Source of the DNA: Macrostomum hystrix
Taxonomy: Eukaryota > Platyhelminthes > Macrostomidae
Length of the DNA stretch: 64,000 nt
Assembly: GCA_950097015.1 (NCBI GenBank)
Contig: CATNEN010000039.1
Span: 8,138,501-8,202,500 of the forward strand
Direction of reading: 5' to 3'
In this document: in pieces, positions 25,340 to 37,053 of the stretch
How the letters are laid out: every line of letters begins with the position of its first letter
Numbering within the stretch: the stretch's first letter is position 1
The notes under the pieces: model-generated
Seen by the model: the letters and a program-made list of their open reading frames with translations, nothing else
Databases searched by the model: none
What the model was told of the DNA's origin: nothing
Position numbers and translations under genes: made by a program

Positions 25340-26050
25340 CTCGCATGACCATTATTCTGTCTCTTTGCATTTCCGCCAGCTGCTATTGCTGCCTCATTCA
25401 CTGGGGCCATTATTATCTGTTGTTGAATGTTGTGTACTTGAGAACTTGAGACTGTCCGTCACCTCGCTGACATCGCTGCTTTCATATCAAGAAGTCAATT
25501 TAGTACAGTCGAGTATTAGACTTGTAATACTTTGCACACTGTACTTTATTTCACCGCTACAAAATACGAGTAAGAACGAAGTGATTCTTCGAGTTAGGAA
25601 CAAAAGCTTTTACCTAGCAGTAGTTATAATAATACACATTTGTCACTAATAATAAGGCCATCAATGTAATTAGAATTCGTGTAGACAGCCAATGCGGGTC
25701 CAGTGTTAAAGAGCAGGGCGAGTTAAATGTTAGCTACTCATATTTGTTAGGGTGCATCATGCATCATGCGCGAACCCTAAGCAATAAATATAAAGTGATA
25801 AAGTGCTACTTTTCATGTTACGAAATAAATATAAATATATTTCTCTTGTCCAACAGGAAATGGAAAAAAAGTAACAAAGCGTTTTTTCAACACAGTCAGA
25901 ATTGGCGAAACGAGAAATGGTATTAAATTTCTCATCAGGAGATCTCCGGTACGCACCTGGATATGCAGGTGCTAATTATCCAGGTATCTTATTCAACTAG
26001 AATAAAAAATATCCCTTATAGTTTGTATAACAAAAATTTGATTATTAGTT
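25340..26050. other. 3' flank of CCCH gene, AT-rich, no further gene
   Basis: Contains the candidate poly(A) signals and a short GCATCAT duplication near 25755. No coding signal seen. Confidence 0.5.
25783..25788 (+). terminator. Candidate poly(A) signal for the CCCH zinc-finger gene
   Basis: AATAAA about 450 bp after the stop codon, in AT-rich DNA, with a second AATAAA near 25825. Confidence 0.45.
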
Positions 26051-26372
26051 ACAGGAGGGCTGTGTGCAATGGCACATCATTTGGTGAGAGTAGATTCTCA
26101 GCCTGTGAGGAGGCAATTCTGCCCATTTAGATGACTCCTGAGCACACACGCCCACAGATACTGTACGATCAGAAGGCACAATTTTTGATTGTCAGGCTGT
26201 GAACACTCTTTCTGTGTCTGGGAGGATGACTCTGAAGGGCGTAAATTTTGCACGACAAATCCCCCCAAGCATTGCCTCCACTGCTGCGCCTCAAATTAAT
26301 GCGGAATCGAGCTCAGGGACCTCATTCCTTGAGCAGAAGTGTTAGACACAGCTGCCTGTCAGCCCCTGAAGT
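26050..26372 (-). repeat. SINE-A copy, degraded
   Basis: Begins at AGGAGGGCTGTGTGCAATGG and follows the family through GAGGAGGCAATTCTGCCCAT and TGAGCACACACG to a decayed head near 26350. Confidence 0.75.
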
Positions 26373-26790
26373 CCCTATTTACCGAAGTCCTTATTAACCG
26401 AAGTCCCAATTTACCGAAGTCCTTATTAACCGAAGTCTTTATTAACCGAAGTCCTTATTAACCGAAGTCCTTATTAACCGAAGTCCCTATTTACCGAAGT
26501 CCTTATTAACCGAAGTCCCTATTTACCGAAGTCCTTATTAACCGAAGTCTTTATTAACCGAAGTCCTTATTAACCGAAGTCCTTATTAACCGAAGTCCCT
26601 ATTTACCGAAGTCCTTATTAACCGAAGTCCTTATTAACCGAAGTCCCTATTTACCGAAGTCCTTATTAACCGAAGTCCTTATTAACCGAAGTCCCTATTT
26701 ACCGAAGTCCTTATTAACCGAAGTCCTTATTAACCGAAGTCCCTATTTACCGAAGTCTTTATTGACTGAACTTACTATATACAGAAGTCC
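26366..26790. repeat. 16-bp minisatellite, about 26 copies
   Basis: Units CGAAGTCCTTATTAAC and CGAAGTCCCTATTTAC are interspersed. Its reverse complement resembles the array at 32378-32656. Confidence 0.95.
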
Positions 26791-27230
26791 CTATTTGCCG
26801 AGCTGTCATAAGTGAATGTTTATATATTTTGCCTGCAGCCTGCGCATATCTGTCAGAACAATTCAAGAGGCCGCCTTCTGTTTTGATTTTCCGTCTGTGA
26901 GCAGTGCTCAGGCTTGCGGGAAAAGCACCTGGCTGAAATGTAAGCGCCATTCCTAACTTGGAAAAAAGCGGCGAGATACTTTTGTCCTAGATTTCCATTG
27001 CTTTCAGCGCAGTTGCTGCAGCAATGGCGGAAAATTTGTCTGCTCTATGATGTAGAAAATTGTCCTTAAAATGCATAATTCCCTGCAGTCTTAAATCCCA
27101 GAATTGCTTGCAAAACCCTGGCTTTATCAGCAGCCAATTAGGCAATTCGTGAATTCGCAGCATTCATGCGGAATAGACTGGATAATCTTCAAAACCAGCA
27201 TATTTTAATAAGAGCGTCGAATACTTTTAT
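26791..27230. other. Spacer between two satellites, nothing recognised
   Basis: Unique-looking sequence with no convincing ORF, RNA or repeat. Confidence 0.4.
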
Positions 27231-27234
27231 TTAT

Positions 27235-28316
27235 AATCGAAGCTGGAGTCGTAGCTAGAATCATAGGTAGAATCGTAGCTAGAGTCGTAGCTGAAGTCGT
27301 AGCTGGAATCGTTGCTAGAATCATAGCTAGAATCGTAGCTAAAGTGGTAGCTAGAATCGTATCTAGAAGCGTAGCTGGAATCGTAGCTAGAGTCGTAGCT
27401 GGAGTCGTAGCTGGAATCGTAGCTAGAATCATAGCTAGAATCATAGCTAGAATCATAGCTAGAATCGTAGCTAAAGTCGTAGCTAGAGTCGTAGCTAGAA
27501 TCGTAGCTAGAATCGTAGCTAAAGTCGTAGCTAGAATCGTAGCTAGAAGCGTAGCTAAAGTCGTAGCTAGAATCGTATCTAGAAGCGTAGCTGGAATCGT
27601 AGCTAGAGTCGTAGCTAGAATCGTAGCTAGAATCGTAGCTAAAGTCGTAGCTAGAATCGTAGCTAGAATCGTAGCTAAAGTCGTAGCTAGAGTCGTAGCT
27701 AGAATCGTATCTAGAAGCGTAGCTGGAATCGTAGCTCGAGTCGTAGCTAGAATCGTAGCTAGAATCGTAGCTAGAGTCGTAGCTAGAATTGTAGCTGGAA
27801 TCGTAGCTAAAGTCGTAGCTAGAATCGTATCTAGAAGCGTAGCTGGAATCGTAGCTAGAGTCGTAGCTAGAATCGTAGCTAGAATCGTAGCTGGAGTCGT
27901 AGCTAGAATCGTAGCTAGAATCGTAGCTAAAGTCGTAGCTAGAATCGTAGCTAGAATCGTAGCTAAAGTCGTAGCTAGAGTCGTAGCTAGAGTCGTAGCT
28001 AGAGTCGTAGCTAGAATCGTAGCTAGAATCGTAGCTAAAGTCGTAGCTAGAATCGTATCTAGAAGCGTAGCTGGAATCGTAGCTAGAGTCGTAGCTAGAA
28101 TCGTAGCTAGAATCGTAGCTGGAGTCGTAGCTGGAATCGTAGCTAGAGTCGTAGCTAGAATCGTAGCTAGAATCGTAGCTGGAGTCGTAGCTGGAATCGT
28201 AGCGAGAGTCGTAGCTAGAATCGTAGCTAGAATCGTAGCTAGAGTCGAAGCTGGAGTCGTAGCTGGAATCATAGCTAGAATCGTAGCTGGTACTGTAGCT
28301 AGAATCGCAGCTTGAA
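27235..28316. repeat. 12-bp satellite, about 90 copies, with higher-order variants
   Basis: The basic unit is GTAGCTAGAATC, varying at RATC/AGTC. A marked variant GTATCTAGAAGC recurs at about 27359, 27575, 27707, 27827 and 28055, always a multiple of 12 apart, showing block duplication. The apparent 320-355-residue ORFs on both strands are artefacts of the 12-bp period. Confidence 0.97.
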
Positions 28317-28319
28317 AAT

Positions 28320-28876
28320 TAGCAGGTACATAAGCAGGCAGTTGAGTTGTTATTTGTTATCTAGACTAAATGAACCTGACACGTGATGATCGGAGATTAA
28401 TGATGGATTTTAGCCCTAAAAATGAGACCACCGGTTGAGTGCCACACGTCAGTGAGACACGCCTTCGAATATCGCAGTCAGTCATGTAAGCGCCAGTCAC
28501 TGTGTCAGTCATCGTGTCGTGTGCGTCTGACTTCCTGCACGAAATTGTGTGAATATACCTATTAATGGTGTTTTAGTACCAGTGAAGTAATTGGGCACAA
28601 AAATGAGTTTCCTTGTCAATTTATTTTGCGCTTATTGTGATTCTCAGTGCATAGCAAGCTGAATCATGTCAGAATCAGAACTATGCTTCGCTGTTCTCCA
28701 CAAGTTCTCAAGTTCACGAATGAAAGCAGATTATAATGAAATTTTCATTGCTTTTCCAAGTTATGAAAATTAGAAAAGACAAACTCTGTGTGCTACACAG
28801 CCTATAAGAGTATTCAAAATATGTCAATGATTTTTATATGATTTATTAAATTACAGTTCAAACAAATGCTTTCGAT
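28320..28876. other. Unassigned sequence between satellite and SINE
   Basis: Contains several GTCAGT/CAGTCA clusters near 28450-28520. No gene seen. Confidence 0.4.
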
Positions 28877-28877
28877 G

Positions 28878-29155
28878 GGGTCAGAGCTTTGGACTCACAG
28901 CTTTAAGGTCGGGGGTTCGATTCCCGACTCCACTGGAACTATTTGTGTCCTTTAGCAAGACACTTAAGTCTGCAGTGCTTCAGTTCACCCAGCTGTTAAA
29001 TGGGTCCCAGCGTCAGCTCGAGTAATTTATGGTGGGTTTGGCTTTCAGTCTATGGACTGAACAGCCGTACATGCGCTGTGTAATAGCAGCGGCTGTGCTG
29101 TCGGCTGCACATCTGGTCCACTTAGGGCAGGTGTAATCAATTATTATTATTACCA
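28878..29155 (+). repeat. SINE-B copy, near full length
   Basis: The tRNA-like head has box B (GGGGGTTCGATTCCCGAC). A central domain follows (TTAGCAAGACACTTAAGTC, CACCCAGCTGTTAAATGGG), then a tail of ATTATTATTA after GGGCAGGTGTAATCAATT. Confidence 0.88.
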
Positions 29156-29176
29156 TTTCGATACGTTTCTACCCAT

Positions 29177-29464
29177 TTAGGAGGCTTTGCACTTACTTAG
29201 CTGCAGAGTGGTCCTGGGCAGTGGAAAGGTTCGTTCACACTGCCAACTAATAAGGCCACAACACACGATTTTACATTCCTTTTTTGTGTCATAAAAATTA
29301 ACACCAAAGAAGAGCACCAGCTTTCGGAAGGCAGCTGTCTTTGAGGTGTCTATCAATTGCTTTAGTTTAAGGTCCCAACGGTCACCGCCAATGCTCCAGA
29401 CAGTGATGAAGGATGCCCTGGTGATTGAGATGCTGAGAAAAAGGTCCCTGCGACTGATTGACAT
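29177..29464 (-). other. Unassigned 95-codon open frame
   Basis: Open on the minus strand without stops across non-repetitive sequence between SINE-B and the second 12-bp array. It begins inside the array edge. No family recognised. It could be an exon or transposon fragment, or chance. Confidence 0.2.
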
Positions 29465-29481
29465 AGTTTGCGGAGCCGACA

Positions 29482-29757
29482 GCTAGAATCGTAGCTAGAA
29501 TCGTAGCTAGAATCGTAGCTAGAATCGTAGCTAGAATCGTAGCTAGAATCGTAGCTAGAGTCGTAGCTAGAATCGTAGCTAGAATCGTAGCTAGAGTCGT
29601 AGCTAGAATCGTAGCTGGAGTCGTAGCTAGAATCGTAGCTAGAATCGTAGCTGGAGTCGTAGCTGGAATCATAGCTAGGATCGTAGCTAAAGTCGTTGCT
29701 AGAGTCGTAGCTAGAATCGTAGCTAGAATCGTAGCTAGAATCGTAGCTAGAATCGTT
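29482..29757. repeat. 12-bp satellite, second array, about 23 copies
   Basis: Same GTAGCTAGAATC unit and orientation as 27235-28316, separated by 1.17 kb including a SINE-B. Confidence 0.96.
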
Positions 29758-29759
29758 TA

Positions 29760-30480
29760 ATCGGATAGATTGGAACATGTAAGTCCATGTTATGTTTGAG
29801 AGATACATAAAAATGTGCGTGTTTGAAATACCCGTGGTCTTATTACTGTTGAATGCTTTGACCTTCAGCGTTTTTTAACGTTGCTTGCGAGCTGGCAGAC
29901 GTCGTTGTTGAATAGATTTTTCTGTAACAAAGAAGTATATTTGCATACTTGACTTTTCAATTGCGTTGATCTTATCACCGGATCCAGAGAAAGCTCTCTA
30001 CTCGTGCGCTTAAGAAATCCCCTTTCCCCGTCTCTTCCCCTACAGTTCTCCCTCGCCCTGAAAGCTCACAGCAACTGCATAGAGGCACCTGCTTGCCGCC
30101 TTGCCAACTGCGAAGGGGTCGAAGATGTAACTCGAGAGTTGGAGTTACACGAGCTAGAAGCCACTTCTTTTTAGCACCATATTGGGAAATCGATTCCGAG
30201 CTCAGATGCAATGTCTCACGTACTCTCCCGAGAGAGTGAGATAAAAATTAAATATTTAAACGAGACTCAAATCGCGTTGAGCCGGTCAAATTGGTCTCGG
30301 AGGCCGTGCTGAGTGTGAATTAGTGCGTGTAATTGGCTTCATAAAATTCAGACTAGAACTAATCCACTTTGATGAATTATGCATTTTTCTAGGCTTTCCA
30401 AAAGCAATGGCTTACTTTAAAAGGTACATTTCAAGCAGGGGTCAGTGCTTGCTTCCGATTTTAACACTTCACTGCAGTCA
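29760..30480. other. No recognisable gene
   Basis: Mixed-composition DNA with short ORFs only. Nothing supported. Confidence 0.4.
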
Positions 30481-30527
30481 GCTAGCTCTGAGACAGCAGA
30501 ATGGCAACCGCCTCAGGCTGCGGGCTT

Positions 30528-30764
30528 GGACCCCAGAGAGGTGGCAGCGATGGGATTTGGATCCCAGAGAGGTGGCAGCGATGGGATTTGGACCCCAGAG
30601 AGGTGGCAGCGATGGGATTTGGACCCCAGAGAGGTGGCAGCGATGGGATTTGGACCCCAGAGAGGTGGCAGCGATGGGATTTGGACCCCAGAGAGGTGGC
30701 AGCGATGGGATTTGGACCCCAGAGAGGTGGCAGCGATGGGATTTGGACCCCAGAGAGGTGGCTG
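30528..30764. repeat. 31-bp minisatellite, about 7.6 copies
   Basis: The unit includes GAGGTGGCAGCGATGGGATT, with a period of 31 bp measured between successive GTGGCAGCG at 30541, 30572 and 30603. It passes directly into the next array. Confidence 0.94.
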
Positions 30765-31247
30765 ACACAGGTGGCTGACACAGTGCAGGTGTGGGTCATA
30801 GGTGACACAGTGCAGGTGTGGGTCATAGGTGACACAGTGCAGGTGTGGGTCATAGGTGACACAGTGCAGGTGTGGGTCATAGGTGACACAGTACAGGTGT
30901 GGGTCATAGGTGACACAGTGCAGGTGTGGGTCATAGGTGACACAGTGCAGGTGTGGGTCATAGGTGACACAGTGCAGGTGTGGGTCATAGGTGACACAGT
31001 GCAGGTGTGGGTCATAGGTGACAAAGTGCAGGTGTGGGTCATAGGTGACACAGTGCAGGTGTGGGTCATAGGTGACAAAGTGCAGGTGTGGGTCATTGGT
31101 GACACAGTGCAGGTGTGGGTCATAGGTGACACAGTGCAGGTGTGGGTCATTGGTGACACAGTGCAGGTGTGGGTCATAGGTGACACAGTGCAGGTGTGGG
31201 TCATAGGTGACACAGTGCAGGTGTGGGTCATAGGTGACATAGTACAC
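30764..31247. repeat. 27-bp minisatellite, about 18 copies, abutting the 31-bp array
   Basis: The unit includes GACACAGTGCAGGTGTGGGT. The two arrays join at GAGGTGGCTGACACAGGTGG, which has features of both units. Confidence 0.95.
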
Positions 31248-31259
31248 ATGTCTTTAGTC

Positions 31260-32376
31260 GGCATGGGCCCGTTAAAGCCATGACTAGCTGGCTAATTAAA
31301 AAGGGTTAAGCAGTTGCTGCCAGGGGTGCTTTGTCCGCTCCAAAGCCCGGATTATGGGGAGACTACACCTTGTCTTGTTAGAGACAAATCAATTTCGATC
31401 GGCTTACGCATCGTGCATGAAAGAAATTACTTTAATTTCATGATAGATTAATTCCAACTCGGATTAGGCAGTTGTCCCAGCCAAGACAAAACCTGAGAGC
31501 AATGTCAAAGCTTTCATGGCAATTTTATTATAACTCTGTCTGGCTTAAACAGACTAGCGCTGGATTAACTCCAGGCTACAACTCCAAGCAATATCCTCTA
31601 TTTTCTCTCATTCTTTCTCGATCATTTCTCTCTATATATGGAGGCCGATTGACTGATTGATGCACTTCAATCATTTGAATCTACCAAGTCTAGTCTCAAA
31701 ATAGCGGGTTTTTGAAAGCCAGAAAATGATAATTCGAATTGCCCAAAGACCAAATTAACTAGATCGAAGCTGCCCAATGCCTGATGGCTTACAAAAAAAC
31801 AAATTCATAAGGCTATTCCTAGGCATAACCTGTGTAGCCCTCAGGAAAAAAAATAGCATGCACAGATTGACTGTCTTTGAATTAAATTTCTTTGAAAATC
31901 AGACAGAACTCATTCGAATATGTGTGCGTGATTGAGTTGGTTTCAATTATTAATAATATTAAATTTCTAAGAATAAATCTGGCGGAATGGATCAGCAGGT
32001 GGACGTATGTAATTGGCCGGCTTGCACTAAACATTCATAGCTTAATTAAAATAGAATCAGCACCTGAGCTCACCTGTCGAAAAAAATTGTGCAACCAGGA
32101 GTTATTAGGTCCGGTGTACTCATCCTGTTTGAGCAATAGGCATGGAGACAATATTAAAAATGTCCAGATGCAAGGCAAGTATACAAGTGCTGTTTTTACA
32201 ACCTTTTTACGTTATTATTGCTTAATAATTACAATACAAATAATTATTATTAATACGTAATAACATCTAGACTTTCTTAAAAACAAACACAGTTTTCCTA
32301 GCTGTGTTTCCTAGTTACCATAGTCATTCAGCATCTCGAGTTTTTCTCGAGATTTTTTTCAGAAATCCTATTCTGG
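31260..32376. other. AT-rich sequence, no gene recognised
   Basis: About 1.1 kb with scattered short frames. The longest (31892-32260, plus strand) has no recognisable domain and is not supported. Confidence 0.4.
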
Positions 32377-32377
32377 T

Positions 32378-32656
32378 AATAGGGACATCAGGTGTTTGGG
32401 ACATCAGGTAATAGGGACTTCAGGTAATATGGACTTCAGGTAATATTGACTTCAGGTGTTAGGGACTTCAGGTAATAGGGACATCAGTTGTTTGGGACTT
32501 CAGGTAATATGGACTTCAGGTAATAGGGACTTCAGGTAATAGGGACTTCAGGTAATAGGGACTTCAGGTAATAGGGACTTCAGGTAATATGGACTTCAGG
32601 TAATAGGGACTTCAGGTAATATGGACTTCAGGTAATAGGGACTTCAGGTAATAGGG
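32378..32656. repeat. 16-bp minisatellite, about 17 copies
   Basis: The unit is GGTAATAGGGACTTCA with GTGTTTGGGACATCA-like variants near its start. It is related in inverse orientation to the 26366-26790 array. Confidence 0.94.
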
Positions 32657-32845
32657 AGAGAATGCTTGTCGTGCAATTCACGACCTTGCGGGCCAACCTC
32701 CAAGGCACATTGTGAGTGTACACTGCCTAACGATGAGAAAGTCAGGGCAGATGTACATATTTGTGTGCGTGTGTGCTCAGGAGTCAGCGGAATGGGCAGA
32801 ATTGCCTCCTTGCTGGCTGCGTGGTTTAGTGTCACCAAATCCGAG
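32655..32845 (+). repeat. SINE-A copy, 5' truncated, joined to the 16-bp array
   Basis: Begins within the body (GCTTGTCGTGCAATTCACG) directly at the array end, and continues through AGGAGTCAGCGGAATGGGCA to GTGTCACCAAAT. Confidence 0.8.
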
Positions 32846-33589
32846 TATTGTGACTGCTAGGAGCCCTGGATCCAGCCAGCTGCGTTCATCATTTTCTACT
32901 AATTGCCATTTTTACAACTTTTCGCAGAATTTGACTCCATAAATGATGAACACAGATTTAAGACTTGGATTAGTCATGTTTTTTATATTTCCGCTCGAAC
33001 CCTACTACCCCCACTCAACGGATGTAGTTTAAAATCGTTAAATATGATTAACAACTTGTTAAAGGTATTTGAAAAGTGTCAAATTTGAATCTTTATTTCT
33101 TTGCAACACGGTGTAAAGCGAAATTGAAAGTCCAATCAAAGGCACAAACGTTGGGTCCGATTATCGTGTTACTTTTGAATGTGAGAAAAGTGAAGTACAG
33201 CCCAGTTTTATTTTTTGTTTAATTGCAAGCTCAAAAACATTAAAAAGCATTTCAAAACACGAGTCTTCATTCGAGTTAAAGCAAAAGAATGAGATTTTTT
33301 GTTAAGAATTTTCTCTTCCTTTTAAGCTTCAATTGCTATGGCTATTAAAACAGAAATGAATAAAACTGAATTTAATAAGGTAAACACAAACACAGCAACC
33401 AACTCGCAAACATTTTGACAGCTAGCTGGCCTTACTAAGATACCATGCAAAAAGTAAATCCAACAACGGAATGATTTCAAACAGAATACTAAAACAAGAC
33501 GAGAGTTTACTGACTTCTCACAACGACAGATTAAAAACAATCGATTGTAAAACGGTGACCCGTGCTGTGTGAAAAATATCAATAACAAC

Positions 33590-33838
33590 TTCAGGAGAGC
33601 TGCGGGCAATGGCACATAATCTATTTCAAATGGCCCGTTTCGCTGACTCCTGAGCTCACACGCACACAGATATGTACATCTGCCCTGACTTTCTCATCAT
33701 CAGGCAGTGTGTACACTTTCACTGTGCCTTGAAGGTTAGCGTAAATAGTACGACAAGCCCTCTTACCGCGGAGTCGAGCTCAGGGACCTTGGTGCGAGCG
33801 GCAAACGCGTTAGACTGCTCTGCCACTCTCTCTCCCCA
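33590..33838 (-). repeat. SINE-A copy with internal deletion
   Basis: The tail end CAGGAGAGCTGCGGGCAATG and the head GCAGAGCAGTCTAACGCG (minus strand) are both present, with part of the body missing. Confidence 0.78.
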
Positions 33839-34124
33839 CCATAGAAACTTACATACGAGTATATCCTTTATGATTTGCATGGAGCTAGATATAGGAACAA
33901 AATACTTTCGCGCAAAAATGACACCCAAATCCCACCACTCCCCATTACAACCCCCACCCACGTTAGCTGCTCTGCCACTCCCCATCGTGCTGTGTGAAAA
34001 GCAAGCCTCAGATTGTTAAGTAATTGTCAATGAAAATTTGTTCGCAGAAACGTCAGCTTTTATAAGAATTAAACTGGTCAAATCTGTCGCGGGCATATAT
34101 CAGCGTTTACAATGGGCAGCCTTC

Positions 34125-36117
34125 TTAACAGCGACTTCGGCAAATTCGTTCGGCGCAGAGTAGTTTGACGTGTCGCCAGCGTCGTCGCAGGTTTCGCCGA
34201 AAGCGACGGCCGACCAGGCAGTAAAAGTAGAAATTGGCCGCGTGGTTGCAGTACATGAGAAGGCGGACGCAGGTCTCGGCTAGGCGGACGCGGGCGTATG
34301 CAGCCGGGTCAGTTTCCGCTGCGGCCAGAGCTGGCCAACCCGAGGCCGTTAGCAATTTGAACAGGGTGATGGGCAAACAGGTGCACAAGAAGAAGCCGGA
34401 CACTAGAAGCAGCATTATTGTCACCTGGAATGGTTGTGCAACAGGCTTAGCAACACTCATAGCAACACTGAAATTGTTCATTAATAATACTCGTAATTAA
34501 TAAGAATAATAATTGCAGGAGGCAGTTTCAGTGTCGGGCAATGGCACATCATTTGGTGACACTTGACCCTCAGCCAGAGGAAGCAATTCTGCTCATTTCA
34601 CTGACTCCTCAGCATACACGCACAGATGCCGTACACAGCCACGCACTCGCGCAGGTGTGTACATCTGCCCTGACTTTCTCATCGTAAAGCAGTGTAAACT
34701 TTCACTGTTCTTTGGAGTTTGGCCCAAGAGGGCGTACATTGCACGACAAGCCCTCCAAGCCTTCTCTCCGCGGCTGCGCCCCAAATCAATGTGGCCTCGC
34801 CGCGGAATCGAGCTCAGGGACCTCAGAGAGCTCAGAGAGCTCAGGGATCGAGCGTGATTTTTTGTTTGAGTAGGTCTAATGAGGCAAACTGGTGTGAAGT
34901 ACTTCACTCACCTGGCGCACACTTCTTTCGTACTGCCGTCGGCCGCTGTCCAGCGAGTCGTCCCCGCTGGACCTGGGCACCAGCAGGAGCAGCGGGGTCA
35001 CATTGTGCTTAGTGTTGGAGCTGTCGCTAGCATTGGCATTGGCGATCGCTCTGGCATTGGCGCTGATGTTGACATTGTTGACGAGGTTGTTCGACAAAGC
35101 CGAGAAGCCGTGAAGGCCGGCGAGTCGGGCTCGGGAAACTGCGGTAAAGTTTTCAGTTGAAATCACTTGCCAATCAAAGTCGCGTCAATTAAATTGAATG
35201 GCTTCCATTTTTGGAATTTACTTTTGTACTTTTAGATTTGTAGCACTTACCTTTTTTTAGCAGCCGTCTACAAACCGACTGAAATAACAGAAAACTGTGG
35301 AAAAAGCAAGCCCCGGCCAGTCGGCCGGAAGTTTCTCACCTGCAGCTCGGTGGTCCTCGCTCATCCGAGGCGCCATCGCCATGGAGCCGTAGCGAATTCG
35401 GCGAGACCTCTGCAGGCGGCACAGGATGACGCAGTTGCATGCCAGCATTGTGCTCAGCGGCAGCAGTGAGTAGAGCGCCAGGTCGAACCACGCGAGCAGC
35501 GAGCGCAGCCATCCGGCTCCGACCGAGCTGTCCAGATCGCAGCGCACGCTGCCGACATCGCCGAGGCCGTTGCTGCTGTTCCTCGAATCCGAGCTGGCGT
35601 TGCTAGGAGCCGACGGCTCGCGGCGCAAGCGCAGCAGAGCCAGCCAGTGGCCGCTGAGCGCCAGGCAGATCAGCAGCAGGGCCGGCAGGCAGATCCGACT
35701 GCGCGCCAGGCTGGCCTGAACCCGCGGCCAGGGCCAGACAATTGCGGCGCGCTCCAGCGTCACGGCCGTCAGGCTCAGCACGGAGGCGTAGGACGCCCCG
35801 GTCAGCAGGGCGTGAGTGGACGCGCAGGCAGCGTCGCTCAAGATGTCGGTGTGCCAGCCGCGCGCCTGCTGAAGCCAGCGACGCAGCAGCCCGGCTAGCA
35901 ATGTCACCTGGTCAGCGCCGGCCAGCAGGATCAAGTAGGCGAAGGTGCTGCCGGTGCGGCCTCCGCCCGCGCCGCCCCAGAGGCCGCAGATGCTGAGAAT
36001 GTTGCCCATTGTGCCGAGGAGAAGAATCGGCGGAGGTCCCGCCAGCAGGAGCCACTTGTGGGCCCTGTACGCCGGGTACTCGGCATACAGCAGCTCCTCG
36101 TACGGTTCCAAATACAT
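34125..36117 (-). CDS. Rhodopsin-class G-protein-coupled receptor, peptide-receptor-like, 3 exons
   Basis: Seven-helix plasma-membrane receptor. Exons 36117-35340, 35138-34912 and 34424-34125 join in phase to 434 residues. TM1 contains GTMGNILS (residues 35-42), and TM2 has LLAGADQ. TM3 ends in TLERAAIVWPWPR (120-132), replacing the usual DRY. Cys98 and Cys193 can form the TM3-ECL2 disulphide, and ECL2 has NAS and NSS glycosylation sites. TM5 is FDLALYSLLPLSTMLACNCV. Intracellular loop 3 is long and Asn/Ala/Ser-rich, largely from exon 2. TM6 and TM7 (NHAANFYFYCLVGRRFRR, an NPxxY variant) are in exon 3. The start is the only ATG giving a short extracellular N-terminus. The pattern resembles FMRFamide-type peptide receptors of protostomes and flatworms, but the ligand is unknown. 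Intron 2 carries a SINE-A. Confidence 0.88.
34514..34856 (-). repeat. SINE-A copy, near full length, in GPCR intron 2
   Basis: From AATTGCAGGAGG to GGAATCGAGCTCAGGGACC. The tRNA head is replaced by short AGAGAGCTC duplications. Confidence 0.82.
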
Positions 36118-36119
36118 TG

Positions 36120-36900
36120 CGGATTCAAGAGTCGAAACCAGTAAAACGCGCCCGGCAAGTGGCGGCAGGGCGGGGTTTAAAAAGCGAAGAAGCTGATGGG
36201 GCTGTCCTGGCAAGTCTGAGTGCAGATTCCCGGGGGGGGTTCTATGAAGGGCGTGGGATTATCTCCTCAGAAAAGTACTCGTCACTCCACCCCGTCCCGC
36301 CCAGACGACAGCGCCAAAGCCCGAAGCGACCAATCCAAGGCGGGTTCGCTGATTCGCGAATTGCCAAGGCGAGGTGACGCGCTCAACTGTCACGTTCTGT
36401 CACATTTCTAAGCTGCTTGCGAATGACTGAAAAAAAAACAAAAAACTCTGGACTGGTATATAGAGAAAGAGACAGAACAATGTCGTGACAGGGCTGAAAA
36501 AATAACTTAGCAACCTTTATTGCATTCCACATAGCAAAAAAGCCTAATTTAGCTCTAATTACAAGCAAGCCAGCACCTCAGGATTACCTATGAATGGTAG
36601 GTATTTTGACAGTGAAAGAAATATATTGTTAGCAATTTGCTAGTCGTAGCGTTGAAAGTGAAGTGAGTCGCCTGTTTGTCGTCAACAGTCACACAATCGT
36701 CAGTCACAGTAGACACTCAGTCCGAGTATGGGCCTATGCGTTGTACAGGTTCAGCCAATCGGACTAGGGGGTTTAACTGCGACCAGTCAAATTTTGACCC
36801 AGCTCGTAATTATAGCGCCACCAAGTCGAGAATTGGTTTACTTAACGACACAAATTCTTGTTAACTTTGGCCGAGAAACGAGCTCTCGACCTCACCTTCA
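36120..36900. other. GPCR 5' flank, no further gene
   Basis: Includes a GC-rich stretch at 36150-36380 that may contain the promoter, then AT-rich DNA. No TATA box or other core element is convincing. Confidence 0.35.
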
Positions 36901-36907
36901 GAATTGC

Positions 36908-37053
36908 AAAGATTTTAGCTTAGTGGTTAGAGCGTCAGACTCACGACTTAAAGGTCGGGGGTTCGATTCCCTACTCCCGATATCATTTGTATCATTTAGC
37001 AAGGCACTTAACTCTGCATTGCTTCAGTTCACCCAGCTGCTAAATGGGTCGCA
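36908..37053 (+). repeat. SINE-B copy, 3' truncated
   Basis: Head with box A (TTAGTGGTTAGAGCG) and box B (GGGGGTTCGATTCCC), and a central domain to CACCCAGCTGCTAAATGGG. Confidence 0.85.

Noticed and set aside
27205-28315. 323- and 355-codon ORFs on opposite strands
   Set aside because: Both arise from the 12-bp satellite, which lacks stops in several frames. No protein-level constraint is seen.
30482-31283. Several 240-260-codon overlapping ORFs (WTPERWQRWDLDPREV, DTVQVWVIG and similar)
   Set aside because: The 31-bp unit cycles all three frames every 93 bp, and the 27-bp unit stays in frame; satellite artefacts.
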